DNA from: Nitrospirota bacterium
GTDB lineage: Bacteria > Nitrospirota > Thermodesulfovibrionia > Thermodesulfovibrionales > JdFR-85
Length of the DNA stretch: 9,547 bases
NCBI GenBank assembly: GCA_013151785.1
Contig: JAADHP010000248.1
Coordinates: 1 to 9,547, forward strand
Direction: 5' to 3'
Shown here: in pieces, positions 1-6,749 of the stretch
Position numbering within the stretch: position 1 is the first letter of the stretch
Layout: each line of letters begins with the position of its first letter
Made by a program: the position numbers and the translations under genes
The notes under the pieces: generated by a model
The model's database searches: none
The model's input: only the letters and a program-made list of their open reading frames with translations
Told to the model about the DNA's origin: nothing

Positions 1-2
1 GA

Positions 3-527
3 AGGCTTTTCGAAGAACAGGAGTATTTTGTTCCAGAGCTCCTCATGTGTGCAGATGCCCTCTATGCAGGCCTTGATATCCTGAAACCCCATGTGAGACA
101 GATGGATCTTGGAGTGAAGGGTTCTGTTGTAATAGGAACTGTAGAGGGTGATGTCCATGATATTGGAAAAAACATTGTCAAGATGATGTTTGATGTTGCT
201 GGTTTTGAAGTGTATGACCTTGGAAGGGATGTGCCCCTGGATAAATTTGTGGAAGAGCAGTTGAAGACTGATTCTGACCTTGTCTGTCTGTCTGCAATGA
301 TGACCACCACAATGGTGGGCATGCAGAAGGTAATCAACAAACTAAGGGAAAAGAACCCCAATGTTAAGATCATGATCGGAGGCGCCCCTGTATCCCAGGA
401 GATTGCTGAAAAGTGGGGTGCTGATGGTTATGCACCTGATGCAAACAATGCCCTACAGGAGGCAATAAATATGGTTAGTGCCCTTAAGAAGATGAGAGAG
501 GAGGCTGAGGCAAATAAAAAGGCCTGA
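3..527 (+). CDS. Methyltransferase-type corrinoid (cobalamin-binding) protein, 5'-truncated by the window edge
   Basis: This cytoplasmic protein would carry a methyl group on a cobalamin cofactor between a substrate-specific methyltransferase and an acceptor (tetrahydrofolate or a thiol). About 174 residues are visible. The frame is open to the window edge, and the residues before the first ATG (45), reading RLFEEQEYFVPELL, match the end of the helical cap domain of MtaC/MtbC/MttC-type proteins, so the real start lies upstream. The Rossmann B12-binding domain carries the DxHxxG signature as GDVHDIGKN; its histidine (bases 156-158) is the expected lower cobalt ligand. A later IGGAPVSQE segment is also typical. 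The C-terminus is charged and lysine-rich. The next gene overlaps its last codons, and a RACo-like activator follows, which fits a methyltransferase system. Its substrate cannot be told without the partner methyltransferase upstream. MetH-like fragments are less likely given the compact size. Confidence 0.93.
   Translation, partial: RLFEEQEYFVPELLMCADALYAGLDILKPHVRQMDLGVKGSVVIGTVEGDVHDIGKNIVKMMFDVAGFEVYDLGRDVPLDKFVEEQLKTDSDLVCLSAMMTTTMVGMQKVINKLREKNPNVKIMIGGAPVSQEIAEKWGADGYAPDANNALQEAINMVSALKKMREEAEANKKA
499..504 (+). promoter_or_regulatory. Shine-Dalgarno site pointing to an AUA start
   Basis: AGGAGG lies inside the end of the corrinoid gene, nine bases before an ATA codon at 514. It is the only strong ribosome site for the downstream QueG-like frame, which has no ATG, GTG or TTG before base 682. 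The position supports initiation at 514, or an A-for-G base error that hides an ATG. Confidence 0.5.
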
Positions 528-1230
528 TAAGAAAAAGCTGAAAGAGTATCTGAAAAGCCATGGAGCAACGCTCGTAGGTGTTGGTGATGTTACTGAAGCA
601 CTTACAGAGGATATAAAACACCTTACGCGTGCCATATCAATTGCAATAGACAGAAAGCTGAATGCCAGTACTGTAAAGAGGTTGTTGAAACTGCAGAAAC
701 TTGCTGAATCATGGTTGAGAGAATTGGGCTACAGGTATCTTTCCATACCACCTGATTCGGACAGAAGAAATGGCACATTTATCTCACGGCTCTACGAGCT
801 TTTCAGCCATAAAACAGCAGCAACCTGTTCGGGGCTGGGGTGGATAGGGAAAAATGGTCTTGTAATTAATCCAGAGTATGGACCGGCCCTTTCATGGGCA
901 ACAGTATTAACAGATGCACCCTTTAAGCCTGATATCCCCATTACCAGGTCGCTCTGTGGTGATTGCGACCTCTGTGTAAGACATTGCCCATCGAATGCCC
1001 TTACAGGAAGGATATGGGAGGTTAGTTCACCTTATGAGGCAATAGTTCTTTATGAGAAATGCCGTTCTTTAAAAAAAGGGATTAAGGCCTTTGAGGAAAA
1101 ACCCAACTGTGGGTTATGTATCAATATATGTCCCTATATGAGGAAGGCCAGAGGCTATCCTCAGAGACCGGAAAAGAGAGGCAGTAATATTTTCAGAAAG
1201 AACACGAAAGAGATTTTAATACCGGCCTGA
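514..1230 (+). CDS. QueG-like double [4Fe-4S] protein (epoxyqueuosine reductase-related)
   Basis: About 238 residues if translation starts at ATA 514. The frame is closed by a stop at 493. The residues before the first accepted start (TTG 682) look like a normal family N-terminus (KKLKEYLKSHGATLVGVGDV), so starting at 682 would cut off real protein. The middle has the QueG-type block HKTAATCSGLGWIGKNG. Two ferredoxin-like sites follow: C148, C151, C154, C158, and C199, C202, C206 (numbered from 514), with C183 between them. QueG binds cobalamin and two [4Fe-4S] clusters. This protein is much shorter than true QueG (roughly 300-380 residues) and sits between a corrinoid protein and its activator. 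I infer a redox partner for the corrinoid protein rather than a tRNA-modifying enzyme. It overlaps the upstream gene by 14 bases, suggesting coupled translation. The family call is firm; the role is inferred. Confidence 0.8.
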   Translation: MKRPDKKKLKEYLKSHGATLVGVGDVTEALTEDIKHLTRAISIAIDRKLNASTVKRLLKLQKLAESWLRELGYRYLSIPPDSDRRNGTFISRLYELFSHKTAATCSGLGWIGKNGLVINPEYGPALSWATVLTDAPFKPDIPITRSLCGDCDLCVRHCPSNALTGRIWEVSSPYEAIVLYEKCRSLKKGIKAFEEKPNCGLCINICPYMRKARGYPQRPEKRGSNIFRKNTKEILIPA

Positions 1231-1255
1231 GACCAGGCATTCTGCAATAATCTTT

Positions 1256-1322
1256 CCCGTGACATTCACGGGTATGGACTCCGGGAACCCTCCGTCCCCT
1301 CTCTGTCCCCTCCCCGGGGTCC
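1256..1322 (+). repeat. Two adjacent inverted repeats in the leader of the RACo-like gene
   Basis: The first is a perfect 7-bp stem (1256-1262 with 1266-1272) closing a 3-base loop. The second pairs 1276-1285 with 1313-1322, ten pairs with one G-U wobble, around a 27-base C-rich loop holding two near copies of a GTCCCCT motif. No run of T follows either stem, so they do not look like plain rho-independent terminators. They may be dispersed repeats or a regulatory leader. A TATAAAT stretch at 1323-1329 could be a -10 element, but I see no clear -35. Confidence 0.45.
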
Positions 1323-1365
1323 TATAAATGAAAATATTTTTGATTATATAAGGAGGTAGTTAAGA

Positions 1366-2247
1366 ATGAAGAAGTTCAAGATCATATTTCAGCCCTCTGG
1401 CAGACGCGGAGAGATCGAGGAAGGTAAGACAGTGCTTGATGCAGCACAGGCACTTGGTGTTGATATTGAGGCACTATGTGGAGGCAAAAAGGTATGTGGC
1501 AAGTGCAAGGTAAGGATAGAAGAGGGATATTTTGAGAAGGACAATATTGAGTCTGGAATGGAACATCTATCACCCATAACCGAAGATGAGAAAAAACACA
1601 TAAAACCAGAGGATGGTCCAGGAATACGGCTTGCCTGTACAGCAGAGATCCATGGTGACCTGAAGGTCTTTGTGCCTGAACGGTCAAGGGCAGGCAAACA
1701 GGTGGTAAGAAAGGCGGCAAAGGAACTCTCAATAAAACTTGACCCGGCAGTGAAAAAGTACAATGTTGAACTTTCCCAACCATCACTTCATGATATGACA
1801 ACAGGAGATATGGAGCGAGTGCTCCGTTTCCTTGAGGAAGACTATGGTCTGAAGGGGCTCAGTTTTGATTATACCGCCCTTAGAGAGCTTCAGGATGCCC
1901 TTCGTAAAGAAGAGTGGAAGATAACCGTTTCTGTCTGGATGGACAGGGAGATCATAAAGATAGAGCCTGGTTATGTGGAGCCCTCTTATGGACTTGCCGT
2001 GGACATTGGTACCACCACGGTTGTGGGTTATCTTTGTGATATGAACACGGGAAGGGTTATAAACACAGAGTCCATGATGAATCCACAGGTACCTTATGGT
2101 GAGGATGTAATGAGCCGTATTACCTATGCCATGACCAACCCTGATGGGCTCAGGAAGATGCAGGATGCCATTATAGAAGGACTCAACGAGATTATAGAGA
2201 GAGTCTCGGCAGACCTCAGGACAAATGGTAAAAACGGCAGTTTGTGA
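1366..2247 (+). CDS. RACo-like reductive activator of corrinoid proteins, N-terminal part (broken frame)
   Basis: RACo-type proteins use ATP and an N-terminal [2Fe-2S] ferredoxin domain to reduce inactive Co(II) corrinoid proteins to Co(I). This 293-residue frame holds that ferredoxin domain (C38, C44, C47, C91; motif CGGKKVCGKC), a linker of about 100 residues, and the start of the DUF4445 ASKHA domain with the first phosphate motif DIGTTT (213-218) and the conserved NPQVPYGEDVMSRI stretch (239-252). It stops at TGA just after NEIIERV, in the middle of the ASKHA fold. The rest of the fold continues in the -1 frame from 2244. Start ATG 1366 has AGGAGG nine bases upstream. Alone this piece lacks the second ATP-binding half. 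Together the two parts total 657 codons, close to the family's usual length. The family is certain; whether the gene is intact in the cell is not. Confidence 0.88.
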   Translation: MKKFKIIFQPSGRRGEIEEGKTVLDAAQALGVDIEALCGGKKVCGKCKVRIEEGYFEKDNIESGMEHLSPITEDEKKHIKPEDGPGIRLACTAEIHGDLKVFVPERSRAGKQVVRKAAKELSIKLDPAVKKYNVELSQPSLHDMTTGDMERVLRFLEEDYGLKGLSFDYTALRELQDALRKEEWKITVSVWMDREIIKIEPGYVEPSYGLAVDIGTTTVVGYLCDMNTGRVINTESMMNPQVPYGEDVMSRITYAMTNPDGLRKMQDAIIEGLNEIIERVSADLRTNGKNGSL

Positions 2248-3338
2248 TAGTGGATATGACCATTGTTTTTAATACAGCCATGCACCATATATTTCTTGGA
2301 TTTAATCCTGAGTATATCGGAAGGTCGCCTTTTATTCCTGCAGCACAACACTCCCTGAATATAAAGGCAAGGGATCTGGGATTGAAGATCAACCCTGGCT
2401 CCTATGTGCATATACTGCCCATTGAGGCAGGCTTTGTAGGGGCAGACAATGTGGGTGTCCTGATTGCTGAGGAGCCTTACAACCAGGATGAGATGGTTCT
2501 CATAATAGATATCGGGACCAATGGAGAGTTACTTCTTGGAAACCGGGAGAGGATATGTTCCACCTCCTGCGCTACAGGTCCTGCATTTGAAGGCGCCCAG
2601 ATAAAGTTTGGCATGCGTGCAGCACCTGGTGCAATAGAAAAGGTAAAGATTGACCCTGAAACAAAAGAACCCTTGTATAAGGTTATAGGTAAGGCAGACT
2701 GGCATACCCATCTTGAGAAGGTAAACGCAAAGGGGATCTGTGGCTCTGGTATCATTGATGCTGTTGCTGAGATGTTTAAGGCAGGGATTATTGATAAATC
2801 TGGAAAGTTCAATATGGACCTGGAGACACCCCGTGTCAGGCGTGGCACTGATGGAAAGCCTGAATATGTGATTGCATGGGCAGAGGAGACATCTATAGGT
2901 ACGGATATCACTATAACACAGGCTGATGTAAGGGCACTTCAGCTTGCCAAGGGTGCCCTGTATGCAGGTGCCAAACTGATGATGAAGAAGATGGGCGTTG
3001 AGAAGCTTGACAGAGTGGTACTGGCAGGTGCCTTTGGGAGTTATATTGACAAGGAATCAGCCCTTACCCTCGGAATGTTCCCTGATTGTGAGATCGACAA
3101 GGTTTATGCAGTGGGTAATGCTGCTGGTGACGGTGCAAGGATGGCCCTTTTAAACAGGGACAAGCGCAGGGAGGCAGATGAGAAGGCAAGATTCGTGGAA
3201 TTCATGGAGATTGCGGTTGAACCTGAATTTGAAAAGGAGTTTATGATGGCCATGCATATCCCACATATGAAGGATAAGTTTCCCAATCTAAAGAAGCTCC
3301 TTGAAGAAAAGCAGGTTCCTGTGATGGTAAAGGGATGA
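2244..3338 (+). CDS. RACo-like activator, C-terminal ASKHA part (broken frame)
   Basis: This 364-residue frame carries the remainder of the DUF4445 ASKHA ATPase: the second phosphate motif DIGTNGE (89-95), CATGPAFEGAQI (about 109-120), GICGSGIID (about 164-172), LAGAFGSYID (260-269) and GNAAGDGA (291-298). It begins at GTG 2244, which overlaps the upstream TGA as GTGA. No Shine-Dalgarno site precedes it, so separate translation would depend on coupling. Its first residues, IVDMTIVFNTAMHH, match a block usually read as VGNTxMHH in this family, so Phe9 stands where Gly is expected. That odd residue lies next to the frame break, which points to a local lesion or sequence error. Upstream in this frame there is a stop at 2229, so an original joint frame would have needed a small insertion or deletion near 2229-2250. 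Confidence 0.85.
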   Translation: MIVDMTIVFNTAMHHIFLGFNPEYIGRSPFIPAAQHSLNIKARDLGLKINPGSYVHILPIEAGFVGADNVGVLIAEEPYNQDEMVLIIDIGTNGELLLGNRERICSTSCATGPAFEGAQIKFGMRAAPGAIEKVKIDPETKEPLYKVIGKADWHTHLEKVNAKGICGSGIIDAVAEMFKAGIIDKSGKFNMDLETPRVRRGTDGKPEYVIAWAEETSIGTDITITQADVRALQLAKGALYAGAKLMMKKMGVEKLDRVVLAGAFGSYIDKESALTLGMFPDCEIDKVYAVGNAAGDGARMALLNRDKRREADEKARFVEFMEIAVEPEFEKEFMMAMHIPHMKDKFPNLKKLLEEKQVPVMVKG

Positions 3339-3374
3339 ACGATAGATGGTAATGGATGAATGTAAGGAGGTTGT

Positions 3375-3695
3375 TTGACCAGGGTTAAAGTAAATTCAGG
3401 TGCATGTGGTTTTAATTCAGTAATAACCATCTCCAGCAAAGGAAATAAGGAGTTCAGTCTTCAGATAGAATCAGAGTGCGAGATGGTTGAAAGGCTGGGT
3501 AAAGAAATAAAGAAGCTTACAATGATGGATGCTTTCAAGGGTATAAAAGTAAACCCTGTTTATAAAGGTGCTACAGCATGCCTTAAACATATCTCCTGCC
3601 CTGTGCCTGTAGCTATTCTAAAGGCACTTGAGGTTGAGGCTGGACTCGCAGTTGCCAGGAATGTGAAAATAGAACTTGAAAAAACTGACGATTAA
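3375..3695 (+). CDS. Small conserved four-cysteine protein of methyltransferase clusters
   Basis: A 106-residue soluble protein with no membrane segment or signal peptide. TTG 3375 is the only possible start: a stop at 3363 closes the frame upstream, and AAGGAGG (3364-3370) sits just four bases before it. Cysteines are at 11 (GACGF), 35 (ESECEM), 69 and 75 (KHISCPVPVAILKALEVEAG). The spread-out cysteines and the CPVP motif suggest metal or cluster binding, or thiol chemistry, but no catalytic motif is visible. I recall similar proteins of about 100 residues, with the same GxCGF...SCPVP...EVEAGLA pattern, near corrinoid methyltransferases in methanogens and acetogens, possibly under a DUF name (DUF6951 is my best guess). 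The stop codon overlaps the ribosome site of folD, so the two are probably translated from one transcript. Function unknown. Confidence 0.8.
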   Translation: MTRVKVNSGACGFNSVITISSKGNKEFSLQIESECEMVERLGKEIKKLTMMDAFKGIKVNPVYKGATACLKHISCPVPVAILKALEVEAGLAVARNVKIELEKTDD

Positions 3696-3707
3696 GGAGG
3701 TGCATCT

Positions 3708-4649
3708 ATGGCAATTATTATGGATGGCAGGAGCCTTGCAGAGGAGATCAAGGAAAAGGTGAAAGAGGATGTGGAAAGACTGAAGGATTTCGGGATCAGT
3801 GTGGGTCTTGGTTTGTTGCTTGTAGGTGAAAATCCGTCTTCCCTTTCCTATTATAATGCTACGCTCAAGGCATGTAAGAAGGTTGGTATAAGGGCATATC
3901 AATTCAGATTGCCTGCTGAGAGTTCAGTGAACGAGATACTCAATGTCATTCATGAGATAAACAGGGATGAGAGGATTAGCGGACTCCTTGTGCTTTTTCC
4001 TTTACCAAGAAAGGTAAATGCACGGAGGGTGGTTAATGAGATTGTGCCTGAGAAGGATATCGATGGGCTCGGTGCCATCTCAGTTGGCAGACTTGCAGCA
4101 GATGAATCAACCTTCCAGATATTTAAAGAAGGCACCTATGAGCTTTTACACGAATGCAGATTCATGCCAAGTGTTTCAAGTTTTCTACCCTGTACCCCTT
4201 TCGGAGTAATAAGACTGCTTGAACACCACAACATAGATATCAGGGGTAAGCATGCTATTGTAATAGGTAAAAGCCTTGCTGTTGGTAAACCCCTTTCACT
4301 CATGCTGCTTGCAAAAGAGGCCACTGTTACAGTCTGTCACAGAAACACACATGACCTTGGCCATTTTACACGGCAGGCAGACATTATATGTTCAGCCACA
4401 GGTGTAAGAGGTCTAATAAAGGCAGATATGGTTAAAGAAGGTGCAGTGGTGGTGGACATAGGCATAAATGTCCTTGAGGATGGCACCATAGTGGGTGATG
4501 TGGAGTTTGAATCTGTTAAAGAAAAGGCATCCTATATTACACCTGTGCCTGGTGGTGTGGGCCCTGTCACCATTGCAATGCTCCTTGAAAATACCGTCAG
4601 GTCCGCACAGAGAACGGAGTTTATGAAGTCACCTCTTATGCTTGAATAG
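3708..4649 (+). CDS. folD: FolD-like methylenetetrahydrofolate dehydrogenase, probably monofunctional
   Basis: FolD normally oxidises methylene-H4folate with NAD(P) and then hydrolyses the methenyl form. The 313-residue protein has clear family blocks: YYNATLKACKKVG (48-60), FPLPRK (97-102), PEKDIDG (114-120), PCTPFGVIRLL (161-171), the Rossmann motif IGKSLAVGKP (186-195), and TPVPGGVGPVTIAMLLENT near the end. Compared with E. coli FolD from memory, Tyr50 and Asp121 are kept (Y48, D119), but catalytic Lys54 is Thr52 and the Gln of QLPLP is Leu96. About 23 extra residues sit between GRL (129) and PCTP (161). Yeast Mtd1, a dehydrogenase-only relative, also has Thr at the lysine position as I recall, so loss of cyclohydrolase activity is a fair inference. 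AGGAGG lies seven bases before ATG 3708. Placement beside corrinoid genes fits C1 oxidation rather than housekeeping synthesis. Confidence 0.88.
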   Translation: MAIIMDGRSLAEEIKEKVKEDVERLKDFGISVGLGLLLVGENPSSLSYYNATLKACKKVGIRAYQFRLPAESSVNEILNVIHEINRDERISGLLVLFPLPRKVNARRVVNEIVPEKDIDGLGAISVGRLAADESTFQIFKEGTYELLHECRFMPSVSSFLPCTPFGVIRLLEHHNIDIRGKHAIVIGKSLAVGKPLSLMLLAKEATVTVCHRNTHDLGHFTRQADIICSATGVRGLIKADMVKEGAVVVDIGINVLEDGTIVGDVEFESVKEKASYITPVPGGVGPVTIAMLLENTVRSAQRTEFMKSPLMLE

Positions 4650-4696
4650 GTTTTGGGTAAGGAGTAAAGTGGTGCAGGGAGTCTGGTTATGAGTAG

Positions 4697-5359
4697 ATGA
4701 TAGTAATTGTCATCACATATATAGTGCTTATCATCCTATACATCAAGGGGGTTATGAATGTATTTCTGCTATGCAGAGCAGACAGTAAAGAGAGTATTTA
4801 TCTGAGAGAAAAGGGCTATCCAGCACCGCTTATATATCTGATTTCCTTTATTGACGTAATCTTTTTTAGAAGGCTTTTCAGGATCAATAAACCTCTGTGG
4901 CTTGGTGAGTGGCTGTTCCATATATCATTCCTGTTTGTGATTCTTGCTCATCTAAGATTCCTCTTGATCGGACTTCCATCATGGTGGAGCCATATTGTAT
5001 GTATTGGTAAATATGGTGGCATTGTGATGCCCTTCAGTCTTGTATACATATTGATTGTCAGGGCATCAATTGACTGGCGCAGATATATATCACCAGGCAA
5101 TCTATTTCTCATTCTGCTACTTATCCTTATAAGTCTCAGCGGCCTTTTTATGAGGTATATAAATAGAATGGACATCATTGATGTAAAGGCCTTTGTTACG
5201 GGAATATTTACTTTTAACCTTCAGCCTTTGCCTGATAGCAGGGTGTTTGTGTTTCATTATCTCCTCGGTCTTGTGCTTTTGCTGTATCTGCCTTCTCATG
5301 TGATGACAGCACCCATTACTGTTGCAGAGGCGCGAAGACGTGAGGAATTCAGGATCTGA
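4697..5359 (+). CDS. hdrE: HdrE-like membrane cytochrome b (NarI-type domain)
   Basis: A 220-residue integral membrane protein with about five hydrophobic helices, near residues 2-24, 68-92, 106-123, 134-153 and 183-202. It would carry electrons between the quinone (or methanophenazine) pool and the partner FeS protein. Four histidines stand where a NarI-type diheme protein needs them: H75 and H85 in helix 2, ten apart as in NarI, and H187 and H201 in the last helix. It ends in a short cytoplasmic arginine-rich tail. Size suits HdrE of methanogens better than the longer DsrM. ATG 4697 follows a stop at 4694 in the same frame; the nearest ribosome-like site (GGGAG at 4678-4682) is rather far, so translation may be weak. 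The stop overlaps the next ATG (TGATG), tying it to the HdrD-like subunit. DsrM or other NarI relatives remain possible. Confidence 0.8.
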   Translation: MIVIVITYIVLIILYIKGVMNVFLLCRADSKESIYLREKGYPAPLIYLISFIDVIFFRRLFRINKPLWLGEWLFHISFLFVILAHLRFLLIGLPSWWSHIVCIGKYGGIVMPFSLVYILIVRASIDWRRYISPGNLFLILLLILISLSGLFMRYINRMDIIDVKAFVTGIFTFNLQPLPDSRVFVFHYLLGLVLLLYLPSHVMTAPITVAEARRREEFRI

Positions 5360-6567
5360 TGAAAAGAACATTTACAGAAGGACTTGGCAGAAAGGAACTC
5401 GCCGAGATAAAGGCATGTACCCAGTGCAGAGAATGCCTGCGATACTGTCCTGTACAGGAGGTGACAGGCAGGGTTGAGATCTCACCTTCCGAGAAGATAA
5501 GGATATACAGGGATTTTATAGAAAGGACAGAGTCGCTTCGTGCCCTTATCACTGGCAGGGATATCCCTGAGCAACTCCTTAAAGATTTTACAAGGGCTGT
5601 CTTTGAATGCACCACCTGTGGTGTCTGTGGAGAGGTCTGCCCTGCAGGAATTGACACGCAGAGACTCTGGCCTCTGTTGAGAAGGGAGATGGTAAAGAGA
5701 GGACTTGGTCCTGTGGGAGGTCAGGCTGAGATGCCAGAGGTTATCAGGAACACGGGGAATCCCTACAATCAGCCTCCCTCTGAAAGATACAGGCCATGGT
5801 TTCCGGATGAAACAGAGATAGCAGAGAAGGCAGAAGTGGCATACTATGTGGGTTGCACAGGTGCATATCAGGCACAGCCAATGGTAAGGGGTGATGTGCT
5901 GATACTGAAGGCCATTGGCATAGAGTTTACCATGTTGAAGGAAGAGGAGGAGGTCTGCTGTGGGTTTCCTCTTTTTATAACAGGTCAGCACGAACTGCTT
6001 GAAGGACTGGTAAAGAGACTTGTTGATGCATATAAAAATAAGGGAGTAAAGGAACTGGTCTGCTCCTGTCCATGCTGTGTAAATATGATGGCAAAGGACT
6101 GGCCTTTTTACTATGGTAAAGAGTTGCCCTTCAAGATTGTTCATGTAACTCAGTATGCCTTGAAGGCGATAAAGACAGGAAAACTTAGAATAGATCATGG
6201 TCTGGAAGAAAGACTGATATACCATGACCCCTGCTATCTGAGTCGCGGTGTTGGTGTTATAAAGGAGCCAAGAGATGTACTGAGATCAATCCCTGGTGTG
6301 GAACTTATCGAGTTTGACAGATGGGGAAGGCTTTCCCGTTGTTGTGGTGCTGGTGGTGCGGCAAGGAAGGTCTTTCATGATAATGCCGTTGCAATTGCTC
6401 GGCTCAGCATTGATGAGGCGTGCCACAGGGGAGCAGACCGTCTTGTGCTAAGCTGTCCTGCCTGTTATGAAAAGGTTAATGATGCAATGAAAGACTATCC
6501 TAAGAAGGTAAGGATTGTGGATATCATGGAGTTACTATCAGAGATCATATATGGCCAGAATGCATAG
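5359..6567 (+). CDS. hdrD: HdrD-like heterodisulfide reductase catalytic subunit
   Basis: A 402-residue soluble iron-sulfur protein, the size of Methanosarcina HdrD, which reduces CoM-S-S-CoB on a noncubane cluster. Two [4Fe-4S] sites come first: C20, C23, C26, C30, and C84, C87, C90, C94. Two full CCG domains follow: C166, C200-C201, C237/C240, and C292, C328-C329, C366/C369. The spacings (33 and 35 residues; 35 and 36) fit the CX31-39CCX35-36CXXC noncubane-cluster rule of HdrB/HdrD. Its ATG overlaps the TGA of the membrane subunit, so an HdrED complex is likely. Related proteins without heterodisulfide activity exist (DsrK, GlpC, lactate or glycolate oxidase subunits). The short length, two intact CCG motifs and the coenzyme M genes just downstream favour a true disulfide reductase. 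A CoB partner is not shown, so the disulfide could join CoM to another thiol. Confidence 0.85.
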   Translation: MKRTFTEGLGRKELAEIKACTQCRECLRYCPVQEVTGRVEISPSEKIRIYRDFIERTESLRALITGRDIPEQLLKDFTRAVFECTTCGVCGEVCPAGIDTQRLWPLLRREMVKRGLGPVGGQAEMPEVIRNTGNPYNQPPSERYRPWFPDETEIAEKAEVAYYVGCTGAYQAQPMVRGDVLILKAIGIEFTMLKEEEEVCCGFPLFITGQHELLEGLVKRLVDAYKNKGVKELVCSCPCCVNMMAKDWPFYYGKELPFKIVHVTQYALKAIKTGKLRIDHGLEERLIYHDPCYLSRGVGVIKEPRDVLRSIPGVELIEFDRWGRLSRCCGAGGAARKVFHDNAVAIARLSIDEACHRGADRLVLSCPACYEKVNDAMKDYPKKVRIVDIMELLSEIIYGQNA

Positions 6568-6608
6568 AAACAAGGCGGAGCACCTAATACAAATAAGGCA
6601 ATCCACAG

Positions 6609-6730
6609 GATTAGTCTCTGCCCGAACCTGTGTTGAGAGGCAGAGGAGTGAAATCCAGAAGAGGTATGAATTGGAAGGGGGCCCCAGAAAAATCATGGAT
6701 TTTTCTGGGCAGAGAGATGGTTATCTAATC
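6609..6730 (+). repeat. Palindromic element with competing stems before the cysteate synthase gene
   Basis: The 182-base gap between hdrD and the cysteate synthase gene has no supported ORF but holds nested inverted repeats. Outer arms pair 6609-6614 with 6725-6730 and 6615-6623 with 6707-6715. The left arm core (6616-6622) can instead pair with 6639-6645. The right arm also overlaps the strong hairpin at 6683-6709. These pairings exclude one another, as in a switchable leader, although a small mobile palindromic repeat would look the same. Confidence 0.5.
6683..6709 (+). repeat. Perfect 12-bp hairpin, copy 1 of a dispersed palindrome
   Basis: Bases 6683-6694 are the exact reverse complement of 6698-6709 around an ATG loop. 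Stem: CCCAGAAAAATC. A close relative with the same arm length, loop size and flank (GGGCAG...) lies at 9501-9527. No T run follows, so if it ends transcription it is not a classic intrinsic terminator. It could equally set mRNA ends or be an inert repeat. Confidence 0.75.
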
Positions 6731-6749
6731 TTATGACATAGGAGGCAAT

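Noticed and set aside
1382..1801. Long open frames on the minus strand within the RACo-like gene
   Set aside because: They lie opposite a strongly conserved ferredoxin domain, have no ribosome site and no recognisable protein content; they are antisense shadows.
2226..2240. Programmed -1 frameshift at the TAAAAAC run in the RACo-like gene
   Set aside because: The run resembles a slippery heptamer, but the -1 frame has a stop (2229) at the slip point and no clear stimulatory hairpin follows; an indel explains the break better.
5482..6225. A 247-codon minus-strand open frame opposite hdrD
   Set aside because: Its cysteine- and histidine-rich composition is the reverse image of the HdrD codons; no start context and no family motif.
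6515..6736. A 73-codon plus-strand frame spanning the end of hdrD and the gap
   Set aside because: It starts inside hdrD in another frame, runs through a hairpin repeat and shows no protein-like pattern.
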